Position numbers and translations under genes: made by a program
NCBI GenBank assembly: GCA_016714445.1
Contig: JADJNF010000008.1
Location: 186,001 to 250,000, forward strand
Direction: 5' to 3'
DNA from: Saprospiraceae bacterium
GTDB lineage: Bacteria > Bacteroidota > Bacteroidia > Chitinophagales > Saprospiraceae
DNA: 64,000 nucleotides
Notes under the pieces: generated by a model
Seen by the model: only the letters and a program-made list of their open reading frames with translations
The model's database searches: none
What the model was told of the DNA's origin: nothing
In this document: piece by piece, positions 1 through 8,533 of the stretch
Layout: every line of letters begins with the position of its first letter
How positions within the stretch are numbered: position 1 is the stretch's first letter

Positions 1-1654
1 CGTCAGTTACAAATACATTTGGGGCGTCCCACACCTGATTCCAACCATTCAGTACAGATGTTTTACTATCTCTTCCCATTCTGGCAGTACCCATCTCGTG
101 GATACCATGACCCATATTATGTCCGCTATCCCAAACACTTACATCTTTTGCACCTGCCACTTCTAGCATTTCTTTCATTTCTTTCACTATGTCTTTCCTC
201 ATTTTTAGTTCATTTTCCCTTAGTTCAGCGTCCATAGATAATACGGGTAGTCCCCATTTATCTGTTTTTTGTTTGCCAATAGCTGGATCCGATGTTACAA
301 GTCCGTCTTTATCATAGAGTCTTTTGTCCAGCAAAATTCGATTGTCATGGTGTGGCAAAATCTCTCCAAAACCTGTACTACCGATCTTCCAACCGCCAGG
401 AGTACTAAGTGCGTTTTTCAAATCACTTCCTATACCCAATTCAGCTACATCTCTTTGCCAACCTTCTCTACTGGCTGAACCCTGATAACCAAATCCTCGT
501 AAATAGTCTCTTTTATCACCATTCAGATTTACAAATCTTGGGATATAAAAGCCATTGGGTCGTCTGCCATAGGTATAAAATTCTTCAAAACCTTCTATTT
601 TTCCACTCGCACCCAAATTATAGTGGTGGTCCATCACGTTGTGCCCAAGTTCTCCACTACTGCTACCCAGACCTTCCGGCCAGATATCTGTAGCAGAATT
701 CATCAATAGCCAGGTACTGTTTAGCGCTGATGCACAGACAAATACGATTTTACTTTTAAATTCATATGTCATATTGTCTTCTGTATCTAGTATTTCAACT
801 CCAGTTGCTTTCTTGCTGTCTTTGTCATATAAAATCTGCTTTGCAATAGCGCCTGTAATGATGTGAAGATTTCCAGTAGCCAACGCCGCAGGCAAAGTAG
901 ACGATTGTGTACTGAAATAACCACCATATGGACAACCCTCCCAACAGCGATTCCTATACTGACATTTGCCACGTCCGGGAAGATCTGATGTCAGGTTAGC
1001 TATTCTTCCTATGAATAAATGTCGTTGTCCTTTAAAATGGTTTTTTATCTTTTGAGCAACATCTTTCTCCACCACATTTAGATCCATGCCTGGTTGAAAC
1101 TGACCATCGGGCAATTGTGCCAACCCTTGTTTAGTACCACTCACGCCTATAAATTTTTCCACATGATCATACCACGGAGCTATATCATTATATCTGATAG
1201 GCCAGTCAACAGCAATGCCATCTTTTGCATTAGCTTCAAAATCCATCTCGCTCCATCGATAACTCTGTCTACCCCAAATGACACTTCTACCTCCCATACG
1301 ATAGCTTCGCCACCAGGTAAATGGTTTTATTTCAGTATAAGGGCAATCCTTTTCATTAACCCAGGCATTCATCACTGGTTCGGTCGCTGCCCATCCTCGG
1401 TGAACTACGGGATTGTCTTCCCTTTGTTGCTGTGTGGTCAATCCTTTATACTCAGTCTCCCATGGATGAAGTGAAGCTGTTTTGTAATCTTTGATATGAT
1501 CGTGTTTTGGACCACGTTCTATCATGAGAACTTTTAAGCCTTTTTCTGTTAGTTCCTTCGCTGCCCATCCTCCACTTATACCACTACCCACTACAATGGC
1601 ATCATAGTTGTTCTGTTTTGTAGCTTTTATATTTATGTACGTTGTGTCTGCCAT
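1..1654 (-). CDS. GMC-family FAD oxidoreductase with a 3Fe-4S-type cysteine motif (C-terminus outside window)
   Basis: About 551 residues are visible, reading from an ATG at 1654 off the left edge. The N-terminus has the FAD-binding Rossmann motif VVGSGISGG (residues 21-29) and then the GMC signature MGGRSVIWGR near 120-129. HEMGTARMG lies close to the visible end. The final part of the GMC_C domain is missing because of the window edge. Cysteines 231, 237 and 241 form C-x5-C-x3-C, the spacing that binds a 3Fe-4S cluster in the catalytic subunit of FAD-dependent glucose dehydrogenase. This suggests an alcohol/sugar dehydrogenase that passes electrons to a carrier rather than to oxygen. No signal peptide is visible. 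The substrate cannot be read from the sequence. No small-subunit or cytochrome partner lies on the visible side. Confidence 0.88.
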   Translation of the reverse strand, partial: MADTTYINIKATKQNNYDAIVVGSGISGGWAAKELTEKGLKVLMIERGPKHDHIKDYKTASLHPWETEYKGLTTQQQREDNPVVHRGWAATEPVMNAWVNEKDCPYTEIKPFTWWRSYRMGGRSVIWGRQSYRWSEMDFEANAKDGIAVDWPIRYNDIAPWYDHVEKFIGVSGTKQGLAQLPDGQFQPGMDLNVVEKDVAQKIKNHFKGQRHLFIGRIANLTSDLPGRGKCQYRNRCWEGCPYGGYFSTQSSTLPAALATGNLHIITGAIAKQILYDKDSKKATGVEILDTEDNMTYEFKSKIVFVCASALNSTWLLMNSATDIWPEGLGSSSGELGHNVMDHHYNLGASGKIEGFEEFYTYGRRPNGFYIPRFVNLNGDKRDYLRGFGYQGSASREGWQRDVAELGIGSDLKNALSTPGGWKIGSTGFGEILPHHDNRILLDKRLYDKDGLVTSDPAIGKQKTDKWGLPVLSMDAELRENELKMRKDIVKEMKEMLEVAGAKDVSVWDSGHNMGHGIHEMGTARMGRDSKTSVLNGWNQVWDAPNVFVTD

Positions 1655-1797
1655 GGTTTAATCTCAATATGGTATTATTTTAAAGTGATAAAGATATAAA
1701 GACTTATTACATTCTTATTTTTTTTACCATATTTATTCTGTATTTACCAAAATTAAATTTGCTGCATAAAGCTTTATATTGGAACTTTAATCAGGCT

Positions 1798-2247
1798 TTA
1801 AATGACTTTAGAAAAACATATACTATTATTAACTCCGACGTAATGTCCATAATTTGGAATACGGTGATAACCACATTTCAAATAAAAATCTATTGCTTCA
1901 GGTTGCTTGTATCCAGTCTCCAGAATACAATATATATAGTTCATTTCTGATGCCCATCCTTCAAGGCCAGAAAGAATTTTTGTTGCAATACCTTTGTTCC
2001 TTGATGATATTTCGACAAACATTCTTTTAATCTCCACCGTATTATTATCCACATGTCTGAAAGCACCGCACCCAACAGGATGACTGTTTTCATATGCTAC
2101 AAGACAATGTCTAATTTGATCGACTTTATTGTATTGAGCATAAAAAGTATGATCATCACCATCTCTGAAAGCGAGGTCAGCATCCAATAAGTTTACCAGA
2201 TACAAAAAATCCAAATTTTGAGCTGTTGTTCTATGTAAGTCGATCAT
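1798..2247 (-). CDS. GNAT family N-acetyltransferase
   Basis: This 149-residue protein has the length of a single GNAT domain. Motif A is visible as VEIKRMFVEISSRNKGIATKI (about residues 71-91), with the R-x-x-G-x-A acetyl-CoA pyrophosphate loop RNKGIA. The C-terminal part EAIDFYLKCGYHRI is the usual GNAT beta5/alpha4 segment. It should transfer an acetyl group from acetyl-CoA to an amine, but the acceptor is unknown. It is on the same strand as the GMC oxidoreductase, 143 bases upstream of it, and that gap is too long to argue for one operon. The ATG at 2247 is the only sensible start. Confidence 0.85.
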   Translation of the reverse strand: MIDLHRTTAQNLDFLYLVNLLDADLAFRDGDDHTFYAQYNKVDQIRHCLVAYENSHPVGCGAFRHVDNNTVEIKRMFVEISSRNKGIATKILSGLEGWASEMNYIYCILETGYKQPEAIDFYLKCGYHRIPNYGHYVGVNNSICFSKVI

Positions 2248-2447
2248 TTATACTTTTTTTACATTCTGGTACCAAAAATACAATAAGAAAACCAAAATTT
2301 AACCTATTCATTTTGGAAAATTCATAGGAATAAAAGTCTATTGCTGAATTATTATTCTGACATTTCGAATTATTATAAAATATTAGGGTTTATATGGTTT
2401 ATTACGTTTTGAAAACATGTAATTTCGTTCATATATTTTGCTTATAA

Positions 2448-5400
2448 ATGAAGTATTTAATCACAAATTTTCTGTTGTTTATTTTTTTAGCAACACCACT
2501 TTCTTCTCAATGCTTATACCAAGCATATGAGGGATTCAGTGGAGATATAGGTAATGCCATCGAGGGACAATCAAGCGGAACAGGATGGGCAGCACCCTGG
2601 TTGGTTCAAAACAATGATATGGTCGTACCTGGTTTCCAAATTTCGGATAATTCATTGACTTATAATGATTTGCAAAATTTATATCATAAACTTTCAGGAG
2701 GGCGGGCTTATTTATCCATGGGAAGAAGGCTCAATACTGCGGATACCGGACCTTTTAATTTGCTTGTTGCTCAAAATCAAAATGGGATTGGAACCCAAAT
2801 CGGAGACACATTGTGGGTAAGCTTTTTAATCAGAAAAGATCAGAACAATAATGAAAGATTAGCCTTTGATTTACATCAATCCAATCTCCCATGGTACTGG
2901 AATCCTGTCACTGAAGACAACATAGGAATAGGCTATTTCGGGGATCAATATCACGTAAACAGCCAAAGAAGATGGCATCTTCGAATCAATAATATTTATT
3001 ACGACAGCGGAATAGATGTTCAAATAAATTCCACATATCTTATGGTTTTCAGATTGATATATACTGCAGGTAATACCGAAGTGAATTTGTATATCAATCC
3101 TGATAATCTTGGAAATCAATTACCTGGTGTTCCTGTTCTTTCTCAAAATTCAGGAAGACAAAATGTCATCAGAAGTATGTCTGTTTTCTTGGGTGATCAG
3201 GTTGGGAATGGTAGTATTGATGAAATCAGATTTGCTTCATCTTATGCCTGTGTAACTCCGGATGCTGAAGTACTTGTCAATCTGCCACCGGTAGCGTCTA
3301 TTACTGCCGACATAAATTCAGGACAGAGACCTTTAAATGTAAATTTTACCGGCACCGCATCTACAGATCCTGAAAGTCAGCTACTGACGTACTACTGGAA
3401 TTTCGGAGATGGCTCACCGGTCATATCCGGAAGCCCAAATGTAAGTCATATTTTTACAGCATTAGGGGTGCATCCTGTATCACTTACCGTCACTGATAAT
3501 CTCGGCTTGCAGCATACGACATACTTTTCGGTCACTGTACTTGATGAAAATAATACCTTTCCATGTCAGACGTCATTGACTCCATTACGATCAGTGTCTT
3601 GCGGACAATCAAATGGTCAAATCAGGGTAAATGCAGGCAATAACAATATTTCGTTGTACAATAGTTCCAATATATTATTGCCAATAGTTAATGGAAATGA
3701 ATATCATAATCTTGCACCCGATCGGTACAAACTATTTGTTTCAGGGACAATAGCACCATTTTGCAGAGATACTCTGGAAGTATTTATGCAGATTGATAGC
3801 ACTACATGTCAGGGATGGCAACCACAGACCTGTGTTATGGATATAGGAACAAATATGAGTGGATTTGCAGACTGGCAATTTGAACGACCCATGAAAAATC
3901 TGTTTAAGCATATCAGAGAAGACTATATTGGCTATGGGGCAACTTGTTTTTGCTGGAGTTCTAATGTTGCTGAACAATTAAGTATGGATAGCAACGGATA
4001 TCCAACTCATGTACCACAAACAACCACTGTCGGAGAAACTTATGTGAGATATGTTATTTCATCTGAAGGTGGTAATCTAACTATGGATACAACATATGTG
4101 CTACTTTATGATGGTGAAGGGACAATTTCCTTTGGCGGTTCAATAATGATTACAAGTAATATTGCAAACAGAATAGTATTTACACCCACAGCCAACGGAA
4201 ATATCAATATAAATATCACTGCTTCTACACTTGGCAATCATGTAAGAAATATCAGGATTGTCAAAATGCAGGATGAATTAATTGATTTGGGTAGTCAACC
4301 TTTTTATCAAACATTCAATGATAAAGTTGCACCATTTCAGGTATTAAGATTTATGGATTGGGGTAATACGAATGGAAATACCAATGTAGATTGGACAAAC
4401 CGTTCAAAAACATCATACTTCACCTACGCAGGACCCAAGGGCGTACCATATGAAACTATGATTCAATTGTGTAATGAAACCCAAAAAGACCTTTGGATTT
4501 GTGTGCCGCATGAAGCCAATGATGAATATATCCTGCAAATGGCAACACTTTTCAGAGACCATTTGGATGGAAATTTAAATATCTATCTCGAGTATAGCAA
4601 TGAAATATGGAACTGGATTTTTCCACAAGCTCACTATAACAATAATAATCGCCCAGCGAATCTTGGATATGGTAGAGCAATGGCTGAAAAAGCAGGAAAC
4701 GTTTTTCGTATTTGGCATGAAGTATTCGGCAGTGATCGATGTCGTGTCAAAAGAGTATTAGGGATTCAGGTTGGTTTTAATGGTTTGAATGAACAAATAT
4801 TATCTCAACTCCCTCAGGACGAATGGGATTATGCATCGCCAACACATTATTTTGGTTTGGACCACGGGGCTACCGGAATGCCAAGATTGGATATTTTAGG
4901 AAATTCAGCAACAGTTGATGACATTATGACCAATGCTGCAAATAGTTTTAATGCTTTCAAACCGGCAGTAAAGCGGGATTATGAATTGATAAAACTTTTT
5001 GGAAAACGTATCATCACTTATGAAGGGGGACAGCACTTTGTAGGAAATTCTTTTGGCATACCTTATCCTTATCAACAAGCCATGTGGGACGCACAAAATA
5101 CACAACTAATGTATGACATGTACGATATGATGCATGATTCTATCAGAAGCTGGGGATGTGAATTGGCTACTAATTTTAGTCTGGCATCCGTACAGGAAAG
5201 TGTTTATGGATCATGGGGTATCATTCCTGATATCGATGTACTGCCACCTTATATGACTACTGCAAAAAAATATCAGGCTGTTCTGGACAATGGTCTTTCA
5301 ACAGCTTGCCGAAATCAAATCAAATGGAACGGTACTTCAGATAATAACTGGAATAATCCATGTAACTGGGATAAAACAAGAGTACCAAACCAAAATAGTG

Positions 5401-5534
5401 ATGTGCTTATCCCAGCCGGAACAATTTTTCAACCTGTTGTAAATATAAACACTAGTGTCAAAACCATAACCTTGCAACTAAATGCCATATTAAGTATACT
5501 TACCGGAGTAGTTTTTGAAATTCAAAATGAATAA
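2448..5534 (+). CDS. secreted PKD-domain protein with a clan GH-A-like glycoside hydrolase core
   Basis: 1028 residues with a signal peptide (about 1-20, ending LSSQC). The first 280 residues look like a lectin/LamG-type jelly roll. A PKD domain follows at about 283-370 (core YYWNFGDGSP). The region 470-930 resembles a (beta/alpha)8 glycoside hydrolase: YLEYSNEIWNW places an Asn-Glu pair at 718-719, as for the acid/base of clan GH-A, and IITYEGGQHF places Glu859 where the nucleophile would be. The last 70 residues have the WNG...NW...NW pattern common in exported Bacteroidota proteins. No T9SS sorting domain is visible. Likely secreted and acting on polysaccharide. The enzyme assignment is an inference from motifs, and I do not recognise the CAZy family. 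Confidence 0.6.
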   Translation: MKYLITNFLLFIFLATPLSSQCLYQAYEGFSGDIGNAIEGQSSGTGWAAPWLVQNNDMVVPGFQISDNSLTYNDLQNLYHKLSGGRAYLSMGRRLNTADTGPFNLLVAQNQNGIGTQIGDTLWVSFLIRKDQNNNERLAFDLHQSNLPWYWNPVTEDNIGIGYFGDQYHVNSQRRWHLRINNIYYDSGIDVQINSTYLMVFRLIYTAGNTEVNLYINPDNLGNQLPGVPVLSQNSGRQNVIRSMSVFLGDQVGNGSIDEIRFASSYACVTPDAEVLVNLPPVASITADINSGQRPLNVNFTGTASTDPESQLLTYYWNFGDGSPVISGSPNVSHIFTALGVHPVSLTVTDNLGLQHTTYFSVTVLDENNTFPCQTSLTPLRSVSCGQSNGQIRVNAGNNNISLYNSSNILLPIVNGNEYHNLAPDRYKLFVSGTIAPFCRDTLEVFMQIDSTTCQGWQPQTCVMDIGTNMSGFADWQFERPMKNLFKHIREDYIGYGATCFCWSSNVAEQLSMDSNGYPTHVPQTTTVGETYVRYVISSEGGNLTMDTTYVLLYDGEGTISFGGSIMITSNIANRIVFTPTANGNININITASTLGNHVRNIRIVKMQDELIDLGSQPFYQTFNDKVAPFQVLRFMDWGNTNGNTNVDWTNRSKTSYFTYAGPKGVPYETMIQLCNETQKDLWICVPHEANDEYILQMATLFRDHLDGNLNIYLEYSNEIWNWIFPQAHYNNNNRPANLGYGRAMAEKAGNVFRIWHEVFGSDRCRVKRVLGIQVGFNGLNEQILSQLPQDEWDYASPTHYFGLDHGATGMPRLDILGNSATVDDIMTNAANSFNAFKPAVKRDYELIKLFGKRIITYEGGQHFVGNSFGIPYPYQQAMWDAQNTQLMYDMYDMMHDSIRSWGCELATNFSLASVQESVYGSWGIIPDIDVLPPYMTTAKKYQAVLDNGLSTACRNQIKWNGTSDNNWNNPCNWDKTRVPNQNSDVLIPAGTIFQPVVNINTSVKTITLQLNAILSILTGVVFEIQNE

Positions 5535-5699
5535 TGTAGAATAAAAGTTAGCAATTCCGGAATAAATTAAGTGAACTGTTTTATATAATCTATTTACTTT
5601 ACTGCGTTAAAAGGCACTTTTGGATAGAAAGATACTTTGGATTTCTTTTCCTGAATTATTTTAAATAAACTTTAAATTTTAGGTTTGATATCTTTTCTC

Positions 5700-5707
5700 T
5701 ACCTTTG
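5700..5707 (+). promoter_or_regulatory. Bacteroidota -7 promoter element for pepD
   Basis: TACCTTTG fits the TAnnTTTG consensus used by the major sigma factor of Bacteroidota. It ends 18 bases before the ATG at 5726. This puts transcription start after the alternative TTG at 5705 and supports the ATG as start codon. No well-spaced -33 TTTG was found. Confidence 0.6.
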
Positions 5708-5725
5708 GGTGAAAGAAACAGAACC

Positions 5726-7189
5726 ATGTCATCACCCATCCGATATTTAGCTCCTACTGCATTATGGCATCATTTTGCAGACCTGAACGCGGTCCCTCGT
5801 GCTTCCAAAAAAGAAGAAAGAGTTATTCAGTTTGCCATTGACTTTGGCAATAGTCTGGGACTCGAGACCATCAAAGATCATGTGGGAAATGTCATCATTC
5901 GCAAACCCGCGACACCAGGCATGGAAGATCGCAAACCTATCGTGATGCAGTCACATTTGGATATGGTACACCAAAAAAACGGAGATACCATCTTTGATTT
6001 TGATACACAAGGCATCGACATGTACATTGATGGAGATTGGGTCAAAGCTCGTGGTACTACTCTTGGTGCTGACAATGGTATCGGCGTAGCAACTATCATG
6101 GCCATTCTTGCATCCACAACCATTGAGCATCCTGCGCTCGAAGCATTATTTACGATAGACGAAGAGACGGGAATGACCGGCGCAATGGGACTTCAAGGCG
6201 GTATGCTGCACGGTGAGATTCTGCTCAATCTCGATACTGAAGAAGATGACGAAATAGATATAGGATGTGCTGGTGGACTAGATGTGACTGCTGTTAGAAA
6301 TTATGAGACCGAAACCTTAGAAAATAGTGAATATGTAGGATTACAAATCAATGTCAAAGGCCTGAAAGGCGGACATTCAGGTGTTGAAATTCATCTCGGT
6401 CGTGGCAATGCCAATAAGATACTCAATAGATTGTTGTATGGTCAGGAAGGAAATGATTTAAGACTCACATCATTTGAAGGTGGAAGTTTGCGTAATGCTA
6501 TCCCAAGAGAAAGTACAGCTTTAGTAGCCGTCGCAAGTTCAAAAAAAGATGAGCTGTTGGCTTCCTTACATCAAAGAGCAAATGATATCAAAAAAGAATT
6601 TGTTTCCATCGAACCAAATCTTTTGATAGAAATAAATGATGTCGATACTCCTTCTTCAGTCCTAACGATGAAAGACCAAAAACATATATTAAATGCCATT
6701 TATGGTGCCCACAATGGTGTATTCCGTATGAGTCCGGACATTGCAGACTTAGTAGAAGCTTCCAATAATGTGGCCAAAGTAGATGTCAAAAATGGACAAG
6801 CCAAAATACTTTGTCTCACAAGATCATCTGTAGAATCGTCAAAGCTAGATGTAGCGCAAAGCCTTAAATCTGTTTTTGAACTAGCGGGATTTGATGTTAC
6901 GTTTTCAGGAGATTATCCGGGTTGGACACCCAATGTCAACTCACCAATACTTAGTGTCTTGACTGATCTATATGAAAAAATGCATGGGGCCAAAGCATCA
7001 GTCGTAGCATGTCATGCAGGTTTAGAATGCGGTATCTTAGGTCGCAATTATCCCGATATGGATATGATATCTTATGGGCCTACCATCAAGGGTGCACATT
7101 CGCCTGACGAAAGAGTAAATATTGCTTCTGTAGAGAAATTTTGGGATTTTACATTGGAGATATTGAAAAATGTCCCTTTGAAGGTTTGA
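5726..7189 (+). CDS. pepD: aminoacyl-histidine dipeptidase (cytosol non-specific dipeptidase), M20 family
   Basis: 487 residues from the ATG at 5726, matching the usual PepD length of about 485. It is similar to E. coli PepD along its whole length: the metal-ligand motif SHLDMVHQK, WVKARGTTLGADNGIG with the bridging Asp, the DEETGM catalytic Glu pair, LKGGHSGVEIHLGRGN, and C-terminal HAGLECGIL and GAHSPDER. It hydrolyses Xaa-His and other dipeptides in the cytoplasm using two zinc ions. A TTG 21 bases upstream could extend the frame, but it overlaps the promoter element, so the ATG is preferred. It ends tail to tail with the next gene, only 2 bases apart. Confidence 0.95.
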   Translation: MSSPIRYLAPTALWHHFADLNAVPRASKKEERVIQFAIDFGNSLGLETIKDHVGNVIIRKPATPGMEDRKPIVMQSHLDMVHQKNGDTIFDFDTQGIDMYIDGDWVKARGTTLGADNGIGVATIMAILASTTIEHPALEALFTIDEETGMTGAMGLQGGMLHGEILLNLDTEEDDEIDIGCAGGLDVTAVRNYETETLENSEYVGLQINVKGLKGGHSGVEIHLGRGNANKILNRLLYGQEGNDLRLTSFEGGSLRNAIPRESTALVAVASSKKDELLASLHQRANDIKKEFVSIEPNLLIEINDVDTPSSVLTMKDQKHILNAIYGAHNGVFRMSPDIADLVEASNNVAKVDVKNGQAKILCLTRSSVESSKLDVAQSLKSVFELAGFDVTFSGDYPGWTPNVNSPILSVLTDLYEKMHGAKASVVACHAGLECGILGRNYPDMDMISYGPTIKGAHSPDERVNIASVEKFWDFTLEILKNVPLKV

Positions 7190-7191
7190 AA

Positions 7192-8388
7192 TTAACTCAA
7201 AAACCCAAACAACCATAGTGGGATTTTATTTTTGGTGCCAATCTCTACATCATCCACCACGATGTAGCTATCTGCAAGTCCTGCAATTTGTTTGGTCGTT
7301 TTACTTTGCCCACCTATCTCAAATGTAAAGGTATCTGATACCAAAAAATCACCTTGACTTGTGGTATTGATTTGATATTTATTAGAAAGTGTATTTACAA
7401 AAAAGGTCTCTCTCGCACTCCCTATATTAACTGCGTTAGGCTGAAGACATGACATAAGATTTGTGTTGTGCAAAAATATTTTTTCAGGTTTTGCAATGTA
7501 GCTGTAACTGCTCCCAGAATCTTGCAACATATTCAATATTTTTGCCTGTGACAAATATTGTAAATACTGTAGCAGTGTATTTCTTGTGATCTCGACACTG
7601 CCCGCAAGTTTAGATATATTCGGTTGGAATGGTACCGATGTTGCAAGTAGATGAATCAGTTTTTTAAGTTTTGGAATGCTCGCTGGATCTACGTTCTTAA
7701 TACCCACTAAGTCAATCTCCAAGGTAAGGTTTAGAATATTCATTAGTTTTATGGGATATGCTGAAATATTTTCAAGATAGAATGGATAGTATCCATACTC
7801 CAGATATTGCTTAAAATGTTTTATGGGTTTTATCCCAAAATCTAAGATACTGTGTGCAATGTTTATGTGATTTGTAATCAGATTGTCTAGAGAAAACACA
7901 TCTAAATGTATCCCTGTTTCTATCTGCAAAAACTCCCTATATGACAATCCATTCATATCATACATGATCACTCTCCTACTGAGATCGGCCTGACCCTTAT
8001 AAATTTCTAAAATAGAAGAACTCGTAAAAACAACACTCAAGTCAGGATATAAATCATAAATAGTTTTCAACTCACCACTCCAGTTGTTGCTTTTATGAAT
8101 CTCATCTATAAATAAATGTGTACCACCTTTGGCTGAGTGATATGCAGCAATATCCAATAATGACAAACCACTCAATTGTATATGATCCATCGTTAAGTAC
8201 AAAACATTTTCACTGTACCCAAAGACTTGATTTATATGCTGTAATAAAAGGGTAGTTTTGCCTACACCTCTTGCTCCAGTAATTCCTATCATTCTATTGG
8301 TCCAATCTATCTGATGTAACAAATCTCTATTAAAAGACGACTTTAAATTTCTTAGGTATTGTTGGTGAATAATTGCCAAAAAGTCCAT
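7192..8388 (-). CDS. AAA+ ATP-binding protein of the AAA_14/DUF4143 type
   Basis: 398 residues. The Walker A motif GARGVGKTT (about 38-46) and Walker B HLFIDEIHK (about 91-99) are intact. A sensor-like segment VVFTSSS follows, then SRRVIMYDMNGLSYREFL, which is typical of this family. The C-terminal half has a winged-helix-like stretch and a weakly conserved domain of the DUF4143 type. Members are common in Bacteroidota genomes as solitary, often transferred genes of unknown role; some are discussed as toxin-like or regulatory ATPases. It has its own promoter. It faces pepD on one side and lies downstream of the anti-sigma gene on the same strand. Function unknown. Confidence 0.85.
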   Translation of the reverse strand: MDFLAIIHQQYLRNLKSSFNRDLLHQIDWTNRMIGITGARGVGKTTLLLQHINQVFGYSENVLYLTMDHIQLSGLSLLDIAAYHSAKGGTHLFIDEIHKSNNWSGELKTIYDLYPDLSVVFTSSSILEIYKGQADLSRRVIMYDMNGLSYREFLQIETGIHLDVFSLDNLITNHINIAHSILDFGIKPIKHFKQYLEYGYYPFYLENISAYPIKLMNILNLTLEIDLVGIKNVDPASIPKLKKLIHLLATSVPFQPNISKLAGSVEITRNTLLQYLQYLSQAKILNMLQDSGSSYSYIAKPEKIFLHNTNLMSCLQPNAVNIGSARETFFVNTLSNKYQINTTSQGDFLVSDTFTFEIGGQSKTTKQIAGLADSYIVVDDVEIGTKNKIPLWLFGFLS

Positions 8389-8407
8389 AAAATGTATATT
8401 TATAAAA

Positions 8408-8476
8408 CAAAGATATGCATTTTGTTCTATACATAATACAATTTTAGTTATTTTTTGATCTATTTATAATACAATT
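8408..8476 (-). promoter_or_regulatory. promoter and tandem direct repeats upstream of the ATPase gene
   Basis: On the minus strand TATCTTTG (8408-8415) fits TAnnTTTG, 19 bases before the ATG at 8388. A TTG about 23 bases further upstream could be the -33 element. Two 18-base direct repeats of the form AATTGTATTATxxATAGA lie at 8426-8443 and 8459-8476, starting 33 bases apart (about three helical turns). The nearer copy covers the putative -33 position. This arrangement suits a repressor or activator site. Confidence 0.5.
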
Positions 8477-8533
8477 TATGCATAATTTTGCTCTTTATAT
8501 AGATCAATTATGGTTTTTCTTAAACTGACTTTC

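Noticed and set aside
5552..5561. ATTCCGGAAT palindrome after the PKD protein gene
   Set aside because: Short and without a T run or other context; insufficient for a terminator or operator call.
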